Positions 1 through 8,205 are shown, counted from the stretch's first letter. The stretch is DNA of 10,838 bases from Lachnospiraceae bacterium (GCA_024691065.1 JAILOA010000421.1:1-10838); one strand, 5' to 3'. The notes: a model not told the origin generated them from the letters alone. Made by a program: numbers and translations.

Positions 1-22
1 TGCTTTTTAAAGGCTATTCCTT

Positions 23-28
23 TATAAT
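23..28 (+). promoter_or_regulatory. Possible -10 box of the GGDEF/EAL gene
   Basis: A perfect TATAAT lies 45 bases before the start codon. The matching -35 box would fall on the left edge of the window (about positions 1-6, reading TGCTTT), so only half of the promoter can be judged. A start site near 35 would give a leader of about 40 bases. Confidence 0.35.
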
Positions 29-73
29 AAAGATAGTTTATTTCGTAAATAAAATAAAATTGAGGGTGTTTAT

Positions 74-1744
74 ATGACAAGAAAATTATTTGATTTAATT
101 TATGATTTGATTCATATCTCTACAACGCGTGAACTGGAACCATCAGATTATAAAGAAATTTGTGAGTTAATGGGTATAGAAAAGCTTTATTACACAGTCA
201 ATGTAGATTCCGAATCTTATAAACGCGCTAACGGGTATAACAATAGTAGTTTAAATGTTATTTATTTATATAATACCAATAGAAAATGTGGCTTTTCTCA
301 AAAATATATTTATTTTTATCAAGGAAGCGAATATGTTAATGCGTATATAGAATTTGGTAAGGATGTTAATCCTGAAAATATTGACTGGAAGCTTTGTAAA
401 TGTTTCGTAGATAATGTTTACATTCTTATAAGCCGCGAAAAGATGCTTAAAACTCTGGAATTTTCCGATTTGCATGATCCAATGACAGGAATTTACAATA
501 CCAAGGCTTTAGCTATGAAATTTACAAAGGATTGTGCCGTTCATCCGGAAAATAATTATGTATTCGTATATGCTAATGTAAAAAATTTCAAATTCATTAA
601 TGAAAAAGTAGGTTCCTTTAACGGAGACGTTATAATCGGCTTACTTGCTCATGAGCTGGTAAAACTGGTCGGCCCAGATGAAGGCGCATGTAGAATAGGC
701 GGTGACAATTTTGCATTTTACATTAAACAAGAAAATTTGAATGATTTTATTGATAAGATGAAGTATGTCAGAATTAATAATTTACAAGGCTTCGATAATG
801 GATTTTATGACTTTTCCTTCAGACTCGGTATTATTGAAAATATCACTGAGAATTTTTCCGAAAACCTTGATAATTCCAATACCGCTTATATAGTCGGAAA
901 GAATATCATTAACAAGGATGTTGTATTTTTTAACGAGGAAATGTCCAACTTAATCAGCTATAATAACTACGTTATAGCTTCATTTCCTAAGGCTATTTTT
1001 AACAATGAATTTGTGCCTTTCTTCCAACCTAAGGTTAATATGAAAACAGGTGAATTAGTCGGTCTTGAAGCTCTCTGCAGATGGAAAAGAGCCGGTGAAA
1101 TTGTCCCACCCGTTAAATTTATTCCGGTTCTTGAAAAGAAGGGACTTATACATGAACTTGATATAGCGATATTTTCAGAAACCTGTAAATGTATCCGAAA
1201 ATGGATTGAAATGGGACTTAAACCTCCTGTTGTATCCGTTAATTTTTCCAAAAAAGACATTTTTGTACCACAGATAGAAGAAAATATTGTTAGCATTATA
1301 AATAGCTATCAAATCGATCACTCATTATTGGAAATTGAGATTACAGAGACATCAAATGTATCCGAAAATGACAGATTTTTGGATTTTGTCAAAGAAATCA
1401 AGAAAAACGGACTAAGAATCAGTATCGATGATTTTGGTACAGGTTACTCTTCTCTTTCATTGATTCATAATATTAATGCTGATGTTCTTAAGATTGATCA
1501 GAGCTATACCAAAAAATTAGGCATTGATGATAAGACCGAGATCCTTATTTCCTCCATAATCGGTATGGCTAACAGATTAAAACTTCAAATTATCGCCGAA
1601 GGCGTTGAAACCGCCGAAACCGGTAAGCATTTGATAGAATTAGGTTGCGATTATGCACAAGGATATTATTACGGAAAACCTATGGATTTTGAAGGAATTA
1701 CCGAAATAATAAAAAATCCGTATTTCGAGAAGATTCTTGATTAA
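74..1744 (+). CDS. GGDEF/EAL protein: degenerate diguanylate cyclase domain, intact c-di-GMP phosphodiesterase domain
   Basis: Probable cyclic-di-GMP phosphodiesterase of 556 residues. Residues 1-125 match no domain I recognise and may be a sensor. The GGDEF domain spans about 133-290, opening with DPMTGIYN (135-142). It looks catalytically dead: the signature reads GGDNF (209-213), and the usual metal-binding aspartates of the DxDxFK motif are N168 and K170. No RxxD inhibitory site is visible. The EAL domain (about 308-550) keeps every residue expected for catalysis: EAL (332-334, in EALCRW), N390, the EITE glutamates 422 and 425, D452/D453 in the DDFGTGYSS loop, K473, E509 and Q529 in QGYYYGKP. 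I infer c-di-GMP hydrolysis, with the GGDEF domain as a possible regulatory module. No membrane segment is evident, so it is probably cytoplasmic. The ATG follows GAGGGTG (62-68) at 5 bases. It is convergent with the butyrate operon. Confidence 0.93.
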   Translation: MTRKLFDLIYDLIHISTTRELEPSDYKEICELMGIEKLYYTVNVDSESYKRANGYNNSSLNVIYLYNTNRKCGFSQKYIYFYQGSEYVNAYIEFGKDVNPENIDWKLCKCFVDNVYILISREKMLKTLEFSDLHDPMTGIYNTKALAMKFTKDCAVHPENNYVFVYANVKNFKFINEKVGSFNGDVIIGLLAHELVKLVGPDEGACRIGGDNFAFYIKQENLNDFIDKMKYVRINNLQGFDNGFYDFSFRLGIIENITENFSENLDNSNTAYIVGKNIINKDVVFFNEEMSNLISYNNYVIASFPKAIFNNEFVPFFQPKVNMKTGELVGLEALCRWKRAGEIVPPVKFIPVLEKKGLIHELDIAIFSETCKCIRKWIEMGLKPPVVSVNFSKKDIFVPQIEENIVSIINSYQIDHSLLEIEITETSNVSENDRFLDFVKEIKKNGLRISIDDFGTGYSSLSLIHNINADVLKIDQSYTKKLGIDDKTEILISSIIGMANRLKLQIIAEGVETAETGKHLIELGCDYAQGYYYGKPMDFEGITEIIKNPYFEKILD

Positions 1745-1887
1745 TTATACAATATTTTAAGAAAATCCGGATTAATTATACATTATTTCAGGAAAATCCA
1801 GATTAATTATACATTAATTCAAGATAATACCTGATTTATTATACATTATTTTAAGAAAATTTCCTGATAAAATTATACATTTAAAAG
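1739..1887 (+). repeat. Array of five imperfect ~31-bp tandem repeats
   Basis: Units start at 1739, 1770, 1801, 1833 and 1866 (periods 31, 31, 32, 33), the last one shortened. Each begins GATTAA/GATTTA/GATAAA, followed by the core TTATACATTA (AATATT in the first). Most then continue TTTAAGAAAATCC. The first unit overlaps the last codon and TAA stop of the GGDEF/EAL gene, so the later GATTAA copies look like duplicates of the stop-codon region. Function unknown. Slippage or local duplication is the simplest origin. Confidence 0.8.
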
Positions 1888-1903
1888 TACGCTGCAAGGC
1901 GTT

Positions 1904-1936
1904 AAAAAAGGGAAGGATTAAAAATCCTTCCCTTTT
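1904..1936. terminator. Bidirectional intrinsic terminator between the EAL gene and etfA
   Basis: GGGAAGGATT (1910-1919) pairs perfectly with AATCCTTCCC (1923-1932) across a 3-base AAA loop. The stem is flanked by AAAAAA (1904-1909) on the left and TTTT (1933-1936) on the right. Each strand therefore carries a U-run after the hairpin. It sits between two convergent genes, about 165 bases after the plus-strand stop and about 40 bases after the etfA stop. Confidence 0.9.
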
Positions 1937-1971
1937 ATTTTAATCTTTAATATTTTATTTAATTAAAAATA

Positions 1972-3021
1972 TTATTTAGCAGCTTTAGCTTTCTTAATTT
2001 CTTCGGTAAGCTTTGGAACGATCTTATTTAAATCACCTACAATACCATAAGTAGCTACATCAAAGATCGGTGCAGTCTCATCCTTATTGATTGCGATAAT
2101 GATATCAGATTCTTCCATACCTGCAACGTGCTGGATAGCACCTGAAATACCGATTGCGAAGTAAAGGTTTGGACGAACTGTCTTACCTGTCTGTCCAACC
2201 TGATAATCCTTAGCAAGCCATCCGTTATCAACAACTGCACGTGAACAGCTAACCTGTCCGCCGATAGCATCTGCTAAATCTTCGAGAATCTTGAAGTTCT
2301 CTTTACTTCCGACTCCACGTCCGCCTGATACTAAGATCTTAGCATCCTGGATATTTACGGTATTCTTAACTTCCTTAACAACTTCTAAGATTTCAACATA
2401 GCAGTTATTCTCAGCAAGCTCAGGATTAAATTCAACAATCTCAGCCTGCTTTGAAGTATCTTCAGCAAGCTTCTTCATAACGCCCGGACGAACTGTAGCC
2501 ATCTGAGGACGGTTGTCAGGACATGCAATAGTTGCGATTGTATTTCCACCAAATGCAGGACGAGTCATAAGAAGCTGATTATGCTTCTGCTCATCTTCCT
2601 TACCAGGAATAGCATTGATTGGGAAATCATTAATTTCAAGACTTGTACAGTCAGCTGTAAGTCCTGTCTTAACTCTTGCAGAAACTCTAGGACCTAAATC
2701 ACGACCGATAGCAGTTGCACCTACAAGCATAATTTCAGGCTTGTATTCATTGATAACTGCTGCAAGTGCCTGTGTATAAGGCTCTGTACGGTAGGTTTCA
2801 AGCTTAGGATCATCAACTACGATAACCCTGTCAGCTCCATAATATCCAAGAGAAGGTGCAAGGTCTTTTACACCTGAACCAAGAAGAACTGCGGTTACAG
2901 TTGTATCTAAGTCTTTGGCAAGTCTTGTAGCTTCTCCAATAAGCTCATAAGCTATATTGTCAATTTTATTATCAACCTGCTGTGCATATATAAATACACC
3001 CTTGTAATCTTCTAATGCCAT
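1972..3021 (-). CDS. etfA: Electron transfer flavoprotein alpha subunit
   Basis: EtfA, partner of EtfB in the flavoprotein that feeds electrons to butyryl-CoA dehydrogenase; in clostridia this complex couples crotonyl-CoA reduction by NADH to ferredoxin reduction. Numbering from the ATG at 3021 (349 residues), the N-terminal Rossmann-like half covers about 1-190 and includes GRDLGPRVSAR (106-116). The C-terminal FAD domain carries VSGGRGVG (231-238), QTGKTVRP (277-284), GISGAIQH (291-298) and APIFDVATYGIVGD (317-330). There is no N-terminal ferredoxin extension. I prefer this ATG because GGTGA (3027-3031) lies 5 bases upstream and MALEDYKG fits the family start. An in-frame GTG at 3033 would add four residues (MVNK) but has a poorly spaced AGGA. 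It is last in the operon, 25 bases after etfB, and is closed by the hairpin at 1910-1932. Confidence 0.97.
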   Translation of the reverse strand: MALEDYKGVFIYAQQVDNKIDNIAYELIGEATRLAKDLDTTVTAVLLGSGVKDLAPSLGYYGADRVIVVDDPKLETYRTEPYTQALAAVINEYKPEIMLVGATAIGRDLGPRVSARVKTGLTADCTSLEINDFPINAIPGKEDEQKHNQLLMTRPAFGGNTIATIACPDNRPQMATVRPGVMKKLAEDTSKQAEIVEFNPELAENNCYVEILEVVKEVKNTVNIQDAKILVSGGRGVGSKENFKILEDLADAIGGQVSCSRAVVDNGWLAKDYQVGQTGKTVRPNLYFAIGISGAIQHVAGMEESDIIIAINKDETAPIFDVATYGIVGDLNKIVPKLTEEIKKAKAAK

Positions 3022-3046
3022 TTTATTCACCACTTTTCCTTTTCAA

Positions 3047-3832
3047 TTAGATTATATTATTTTCTGTAAGCTTCTCTACGATATAGCTTACTGCTTCATC
3101 AGCGCCTAAGTCAGCCTTAAGCTCACCATCGCTCTTACGAACTTTATCAGATGCTCTTGCGATCTTTGTAGGTGAACCCTTAAGTCCAAGATCAGAATCA
3201 TCAACATCCTTAAGGTTATCTCTGCCCCAAACAGTGATTTCTTTGTCTAATGCATCAAAGATTCCACCCGGTGTCATATATCTAGGCTCATTCAATTCTG
3301 AAAGAGCTGTTAAAAGACATGGCATCTGAGCCTTAAGTACATGATATCTGTCATCGAACTGACGCTCAACTATTACGCTTTCGCCTTCGATTTTAATATT
3401 CTGAGTATAGCTTAATACAGGAAGTCCTAAATGCTCAGCAATCTGAGGACCAACCTGTGCTGTATCACCGTCGATAGCCTGACGACCTGTGATAATCAAG
3501 TCATAATCCAGATTTCTAATTGCACCTGCAATTGTGGTAGATGTAGCCCATGTGTCAGCTCCACCAAGCACTCTGTCAGTTACAAGGATTCCTTCATCAG
3601 CACCCATAGCCATTGCTTCACGAAGTACTTCTTCAGCTTTTGGAAGACCCATTGTAAGAACAGTAACATGTGCGCCATATTCATCTTTTAATCTGAGTGC
3701 TGCCTCGAGTCCTGCTTTATCATCAGGATTCATAATTGCAAGCATGGCAGCTCTGTTAAGGGTACCGTCAGGATTGAATACAACGCCGCCTTTGGTATCC
3801 GGTACCTGCTTTATACATACTACGATATTCAT
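3047..3832 (-). CDS. etfB: Electron transfer flavoprotein beta subunit
   Basis: EtfB of 261 residues, the usual family length. It pairs with EtfA and, in clostridial Bcd-Etf complexes, carries the flavin thought to take electrons from NADH and bifurcate them. Visible marks are the N-terminal MNIVVCIKQVPDT, the conserved NPDDKAGLEAALRLKD (35-50), and the flavin/nucleotide-binding GRQAIDGDTAQVGP (116-129) followed by IAEHLGLP. This last motif resembles butyrate-pathway (bifurcating-type) EtfB; that assignment is inferred, not shown. The ATG at 3832 is preceded by AAAGGAG at good spacing. The gene starts 19 bases after the bcd stop, as expected for translational coupling of complex subunits. Confidence 0.97.
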   Translation of the reverse strand: MNIVVCIKQVPDTKGGVVFNPDGTLNRAAMLAIMNPDDKAGLEAALRLKDEYGAHVTVLTMGLPKAEEVLREAMAMGADEGILVTDRVLGGADTWATSTTIAGAIRNLDYDLIITGRQAIDGDTAQVGPQIAEHLGLPVLSYTQNIKIEGESVIVERQFDDRYHVLKAQMPCLLTALSELNEPRYMTPGGIFDALDKEITVWGRDNLKDVDDSDLGLKGSPTKIARASDKVRKSDGELKADLGADEAVSYIVEKLTENNII

Positions 3833-3851
3833 TTGCTTACACTCCTTTATA

Positions 3852-5006
3852 TTAATTTAAGATATTTGCAGAAATTACCATTCTCTGTACTTCGCTGGTA
3901 CCTTCGTAGATTTCTGTAATCTTAGCATCACGCATCATACGTTCAACATCATATTCTCTTGTATATCCGTAACCACCGTGAAGCTGAACAGCTTTGGTAG
4001 TAACTTCCATAGCAACTTCTGCTGCACAAAGCTTAGCCATAGCAGCTTCTACTGAGTAGGATTTCTGAGTTCTCTTAGCCTCTGCAGCCTTGTAAACAAG
4101 GAGTTTAGCAGCCTCAACCTTAGTAGCCATATTTGCAAGCTGGAATTGTGTATTCTGGAATGCAGAAATTGATCTTCCGAACTGCTTTCTTTCTTTTGTG
4201 AAATCGATAGCTCTCTGAAGTGCACCCTCAGCAATACCAAGTGCCTGAGCAGCAATACCGATACGACCACCATCAAGTGTATGCATTGCAATACCGAAGC
4301 CCTTACCCGGAGCACCAAGAAGATTCTCCTTAGGAATACGGCAATCTTCGAATATAAGCTCATATGTAGATGAACCACGGATACCCATCTTCTTTTCCTT
4401 TGTACCGAATGAGAATCCAGGAGTTCCCTTTTCTACGATAAATGCAGAGAATCTCTTCTTCTTTCTTCCTCTTGCATCTGTCTGAATTTCAGTAACTGCA
4501 ATAACAATATAAACATCAGCTTCTTTACCGTTGGTAATGAAGCACTTTGAACCATTGAGTACATACTCATCACCATCAAGAACAGCCTTTGTCTGAGCAC
4601 CCTGTGCATCAGTACCTGCTCCCGGTTCTGTAAGTGCAAATGCACCTAATTTCTCGCCCTTAGCGAGTGGTACTAAATATTTCTGCTTCTGCTCTTCTGT
4701 ACCATAAGTAAGAATAGGATCGCAGCAAAGTGATGAATGTGCAGAAACGATAACGCCTGTTGTACCACATTCTTTTGAAAGCTCCTCTACGCACATAACG
4801 TAGGTAAGAGGATCACATCCCTGTCCGCCGTACTCCTTAGGAATATTGATTCCCATAAAGCCATATTTCTGCATTTTCTCTACAGTTGCACGTGGGAAAA
4901 CTTCTGTTTCATCTGTTTCCTGTGCTAATGGTCTGGCTTCATTTACAGCGAAATCTCTGAAAAGGTTTTGAGCCATTTCATGTTTTTTATCCAATGTAAA
5001 ATCCAT
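3852..5006 (-). CDS. bcd: Butyryl-CoA dehydrogenase (short-chain acyl-CoA dehydrogenase)
   Basis: FAD enzyme reducing crotonyl-CoA to butyryl-CoA with electrons from EtfAB. It has 384 residues, full family length. The three acyl-CoA dehydrogenase regions are present: a helical N-terminal domain, the beta domain with the ALTEPGAGTD signature (124-133), and a C-terminal helical domain with KERKQFGR (271-278) and QLHGGYGYTREYD (341-353). The expected catalytic base is E368 in YEGTSEVQR, aligning with the SCAD-type glutamate near 367/368 and not the position used by long-chain enzymes. The ATG follows AGGAGG (5018-5023, minus strand). It sits between hbd (45 bases upstream) and etfB (19 bases downstream), so dehydrogenase and both Etf subunits are made together. 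Confidence 0.97.
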   Translation of the reverse strand: MDFTLDKKHEMAQNLFRDFAVNEARPLAQETDETEVFPRATVEKMQKYGFMGINIPKEYGGQGCDPLTYVMCVEELSKECGTTGVIVSAHSSLCCDPILTYGTEEQKQKYLVPLAKGEKLGAFALTEPGAGTDAQGAQTKAVLDGDEYVLNGSKCFITNGKEADVYIVIAVTEIQTDARGRKKKRFSAFIVEKGTPGFSFGTKEKKMGIRGSSTYELIFEDCRIPKENLLGAPGKGFGIAMHTLDGGRIGIAAQALGIAEGALQRAIDFTKERKQFGRSISAFQNTQFQLANMATKVEAAKLLVYKAAEAKRTQKSYSVEAAMAKLCAAEVAMEVTTKAVQLHGGYGYTREYDVERMMRDAKITEIYEGTSEVQRMVISANILN

Positions 5007-5051
5007 TTTGTCAACTTCCTCCTAAAAAAGTTTGATTATTTCTACGTTAAA

Positions 5052-5924
5052 TTACTGAGCATCTACAGGAGTCTTTGTACGATCTGCATTGTATACATAG
5101 AATCCCTTACCGCTCTTAACGCCTAAGTTACCACCTCTTACCATCTTACGAAGTAATGGGCAAGCACGATATTTTGAATCGCCTGTTTCTGAATATAATA
5201 CATCCATAATAGCGAGGCAGATATCAAGACCTACGAAATCACCAAGCTCAAGTGGTCCCATTGGATGATTTGCGCCAAGCTTCATAGCTGCATCGATACC
5301 GGCAATATCAGAAACACCTTCCATCTTGATAAATGCAGCTTCATTAATCATTGGAATAAGGATACGGTTTACTACGAAACCAGCTGCTTCATTAACCTGT
5401 ACAGGTGTTTTACCGATTTCTTCAGAAATCTTCTTGATTGTATCAACAGTCTCAGCAGGTGTATTAACACCGGCGATAACTTCGATAAGCTTCATACGAT
5501 CTGCAGGATTGAAGAAATGCATTCCTACAAGTGGTCTTGAAAGACCATTTCCGATTTCTGTAATTGAAAGACTTGAAGTATTTGAAGCGAATACGCAACC
5601 TTCCTTACAAATCTTATCAAGCTCGGAAAATGTAGTCTTCTTAACTTCCATATTCTCGAAAGCTGCTTCTACTACAAGATCACAATCTGCACAAAGATCT
5701 TCCTTTAATCCAGGTGTGATACTGTTAAGAATAGAATCAACCTTCTCCTGTGTAAGTTTACCTTTTTCAACAAGTCTTGCATAACCTTTAGCAATCTTGT
5801 CTTTTCCGCCTTCTGCCCATTCCTGCTTAATATCACAGAGAGCAACTTCATAACCGTCAACCATGGCGAATGCCTTAGCAATTCCCTGTCCCATGGTACC
5901 TGCGCCGATAACGCCAACCTTCAT
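5052..5924 (-). CDS. hbd: 3-hydroxybutyryl-CoA dehydrogenase
   Basis: Reduces acetoacetyl-CoA to 3-hydroxybutyryl-CoA. The 290 residues begin with a Rossmann NAD(P)-binding motif GAGTMGQGIA (7-16). The catalytic region includes SNTSSLSITE (114-123, with S117), the HFFNP motif (136-140, with catalytic H136), E148 in LIEVI and N186 in GFVVNR. These correspond to S117, H138 and N188 of characterised clostridial Hbd, with a two-residue shift from the histidine onward. The C-terminal helical dimerisation domain contains HPMGPLELGDFVGLD (220-234) and the usual end KSGKGFYVY. The ATG follows a strong AGAGGAGGA. The gene lies 45 bases after crt and 45 bases before bcd. Cofactor preference (NADH or NADPH) cannot be read here with confidence. 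Confidence 0.97.
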   Translation of the reverse strand: MKVGVIGAGTMGQGIAKAFAMVDGYEVALCDIKQEWAEGGKDKIAKGYARLVEKGKLTQEKVDSILNSITPGLKEDLCADCDLVVEAAFENMEVKKTTFSELDKICKEGCVFASNTSSLSITEIGNGLSRPLVGMHFFNPADRMKLIEVIAGVNTPAETVDTIKKISEEIGKTPVQVNEAAGFVVNRILIPMINEAAFIKMEGVSDIAGIDAAMKLGANHPMGPLELGDFVGLDICLAIMDVLYSETGDSKYRACPLLRKMVRGGNLGVKSGKGFYVYNADRTKTPVDAQ

Positions 5925-5969
5925 TGTTAAATCCTCCTCTTATAAATTATTTATAATAAAATAAAATTA

Positions 5970-6755
5970 TTATTTATTCTTGAATGGTTCCTTAACCTTT
6001 TCCTTGTTCTTATCAAGGAAGAATTCCATTCCGTAACGCTGATCCTCTGTCTCGAAGCAGTCACCGAAAAGCTTCTCTTCGATTTCAACAGCCTTATCAA
6101 TGCTAACCTGCATACCTTCGTTAATTGCCTTCTTGCAATTACGAACTGCGATAGGTGCATTCTTAGCGATACCTGCTGCAATCTTCTCTACTGTAGGAAT
6201 AAGCTCCTCAGCAGGAACAACCTGATTTACAAGACCAATTCTTAAAGCTTCTGCAGCCTTAATATTTCTTGCTCCGTAAATCATCTGCTTAGCCATACCT
6301 GTACCAACGGCACGGGCAAGTCTCTGTGTACCGCCAAATCCCGGAGTAATACCAAGACCAACTTCAGGCTGACCAAAGATAGCATTCTCGGCTGCGATTC
6401 TAAAATCACATGAAAGTGAGATTTCACAACCACCACCAAGTGCAAAACCATTAACAGCAGCAATTACAGGGATTGGGAAACTTTCAATCTTAAGGAATAA
6501 ATCATTACCCTTCTTACCGAATGCTTCACCCTCAGCCTTTGTAAGAGTACTCATTTCTCCGATATCTGCACCGGCTACAAATGACTTCTCTCCTGCACCT
6601 GTAAGAATAAGACATCTTACTTCATTTACATCTACAGCATCAAATGCTTCGTTTAATTCATCAAGAACCTGGCTGTTTAATGCATTTAAAGCCTTTGGAC
6701 GATTGATTGTAATAGTTCCAACCTGTCCCTTTACTTCATATGTTACGAATTCCAT
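5970..6755 (-). CDS. crt: 3-hydroxybutyryl-CoA dehydratase (crotonase)
   Basis: Enoyl-CoA hydratase superfamily enzyme that dehydrates 3-hydroxybutyryl-CoA to crotonyl-CoA. At 261 residues it has the typical crotonase length. Visible landmarks are NRPKALNALN (18-27), the oxyanion-loop segment FVAGADI (59-65), GFALGGGCE (103-111) with catalytic E111, and QPEVGLGITPGFGGTQRL (129-146) with catalytic E131. Both active-site glutamates of the hydratase mechanism are present, which separates it from crotonase-fold isomerases and hydrolases. The ATG at 6755 follows GAGGAG at 7 bases. It is the first gene of the compact crt-hbd-bcd-etfB-etfA block but is separated from thl by 195 bases, unlike the 19-45 base gaps within the block. 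Confidence 0.96.
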   Translation of the reverse strand: MEFVTYEVKGQVGTITINRPKALNALNSQVLDELNEAFDAVDVNEVRCLILTGAGEKSFVAGADIGEMSTLTKAEGEAFGKKGNDLFLKIESFPIPVIAAVNGFALGGGCEISLSCDFRIAAENAIFGQPEVGLGITPGFGGTQRLARAVGTGMAKQMIYGARNIKAAEALRIGLVNQVVPAEELIPTVEKIAAGIAKNAPIAVRNCKKAINEGMQVSIDKAVEIEEKLFGDCFETEDQRYGMEFFLDKNKEKVKEPFKNK

Positions 6756-6891
6756 CTTATTTCTCCTCGTTTATTATTATTTGATTGAGCAAAACAAAAT
6801 CGATACATTTATAAAAAATGCTTACCGATATATCATAAAAAAACGATAAAACCGCTTGTTTTTAATTTGCTCATAAACACACATTAAAGGC

Positions 6892-6922
6892 TTTAAATTA
6901 AATAAACATCATTTAATTTAAA
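6892..6922 (-). repeat. Perfect 12-bp AT-only inverted repeat after thl
   Basis: TTTAAATTAAAT (6892-6903) and ATTTAATTTAAA (6911-6922) are exact reverse complements around a 7-base spacer. The hairpin would form in the transcript about 28 bases after the thl stop. It has no G-C pair and no U-run behind it, so it is not a standard terminator. It may be an RNA-processing or stability element, or a protein-binding dyad. A GGAGG (6924-6928, minus strand) lies directly in front of it. Confidence 0.6.
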
Positions 6923-6950
6923 ACCTCCAATGTCAGAATCCTATATTTAA

Positions 6951-8138
6951 TTAGTATTTCTCAACAGCAGTTGCACAACCCATACCGCCACCGATACAAA
7001 GTGTAGCAAGACCCTTCTTAGCGTCATCTCTCTTCTGCATCTCATGAAGAAGTGTAACTAAGATACGGCATCCTGAAGCACCAACCGGATGTCCGAGTGC
7101 AATAGCACCACCGTTTACATTTACTTTTTCCATGTTGAAGTTTAAGTCACGGGCAACTGCAACTGACTGGGCAGCAAATGCCTCGTTAGCCTCGATTAAA
7201 TCGAAATCATCAACACTAAGTCCTGTCTTAGCGCAAAGCTTCTTAACAGCAGCTACAGGTCCGATACCCATAACTTCAGGTCTAACACCGCCGAGAGCTC
7301 CGCCAACCCAGGTAGCCATAGGCTTAACACCAAGCTCCTTAGCTTTCTCTTCGCTCATAACAACGATTGCAGCAGCACCATCATTAATACCTGATGCGTT
7401 ACCTGCTGTAACAAGTCCGCCTTCCTTACCTGAACAACATCTTAACTTAGCAAGACTCTCTTCTGTTGTTCCGGCACGAGGACCTTCATCGGTATCAACC
7501 ATAACTGTATTTCTCTTAACCTTTACTTCTACAGGAACGATTTCATCCTTGAATTTTCCTTCAGCCATAGCCTTTTCGCATTTCTGCTGGCTGTTTGCCG
7601 AGAATGCATCGAGCTCTTCTCTTGTAAGACCATACTCATCACAAATATTCTCAGCTGTAATCATCATATGATAATGATTGAATACATCTGTAAGAGCATC
7701 ATTTACCATTGTATCAATAATCTTACCGTCATTCATACGATATCCGAAACGTGCATTTGGAAGAGCATAAGGAGCCATAGACATGTTCTCACATCCACCT
7801 GCAACTACGATATCAGCGTCACCTGATTCTACAAGACGAGCTGCTGTATTTACAGCCTCAAGACCAGAACCACATACTACGTTAAGTGTAACTGCCGGTG
7901 TCTCGATAGGAATACCGGCGTTAATAGATACCTGACGAGCAACATTCTGTCCCTGTCCTGCCTGGATTACACATCCAAAATAAAGCATATCTACTGCGTC
8001 TGCAGGAACGCCTGCACGTGATAATGCTTCCTTTACTACGATTTCTCCGAGCTTTGCAGCCGGTGTGTTACTAAGTGCTCCACCCATCTTACCGATGGCT
8101 GTACGACAAGCACCTGCTAAAACTACTTTGTTTGCCAT
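6951..8138 (-). CDS. thl: Acetyl-CoA acetyltransferase (thiolase)
   Basis: Condenses two acetyl-CoA to acetoacetyl-CoA, the entry step of the butyrate pathway. The 395 residues match biosynthetic thiolases. Catalytic residues are in place: nucleophile C89 in NVVCGSGLEAV, NEAFA (318-322), H350 in the NVNGGAIALGHPVGASG block, and C381 in LCIGGGMGCA. The ATG at 8138 is preceded by AAGGAGGA at good spacing. A TTGATA-N17-TATTAT promoter lies about 70-95 bases upstream, making thl the first gene of the operon. The HYHMM segment (155-159) near the substrate loop resembles the HxxM of clostridial and Zoogloea-type thiolases. The gene could be partly uncoupled from downstream genes because of the 195-base gap that follows it. 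Confidence 0.97.
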   Translation of the reverse strand: MANKVVLAGACRTAIGKMGGALSNTPAAKLGEIVVKEALSRAGVPADAVDMLYFGCVIQAGQGQNVARQVSINAGIPIETPAVTLNVVCGSGLEAVNTAARLVESGDADIVVAGGCENMSMAPYALPNARFGYRMNDGKIIDTMVNDALTDVFNHYHMMITAENICDEYGLTREELDAFSANSQQKCEKAMAEGKFKDEIVPVEVKVKRNTVMVDTDEGPRAGTTEESLAKLRCCSGKEGGLVTAGNASGINDGAAAIVVMSEEKAKELGVKPMATWVGGALGGVRPEVMGIGPVAAVKKLCAKTGLSVDDFDLIEANEAFAAQSVAVARDLNFNMEKVNVNGGAIALGHPVGASGCRILVTLLHEMQKRDDAKKGLATLCIGGGMGCATAVEKY

Positions 8139-8205
8139 TTTAAAAATCCTCCTTAGGTATTAATATATGTTTATTGCTCCTTTAAAGCTTAAACGCACTT
8201 CTAAT

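Noticed and set aside
967..1296. 109-codon minus-strand open frame inside the EAL gene
   Set aside because: It covers conserved EAL motifs coded on the other strand and has no ribosome-binding site.
1739..1887. CRISPR array
   Set aside because: The period of about 31 bp is the whole repeat with no distinct spacers between units, the units are degenerate, and there are no cas genes in the window.
5326..5784. 152-codon plus-strand open frame antisense to hbd
   Set aside because: It overlaps a full-length, motif-complete hbd and shows no start signals or recognisable domain.
6840..6870. Intrinsic terminator after thl (minus strand GCGGTTTTATCGTTTTTTT)
   Set aside because: There is a T-run, but no stem of more than four base pairs can be formed before it.
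7132..7671. 179-codon open frame on the plus strand, antisense to thl
   Set aside because: It lies wholly inside thl, has no ribosome-binding site, and its serine/threonine/alanine/proline-rich composition is typical of antisense reading of a conserved gene with biased codons.
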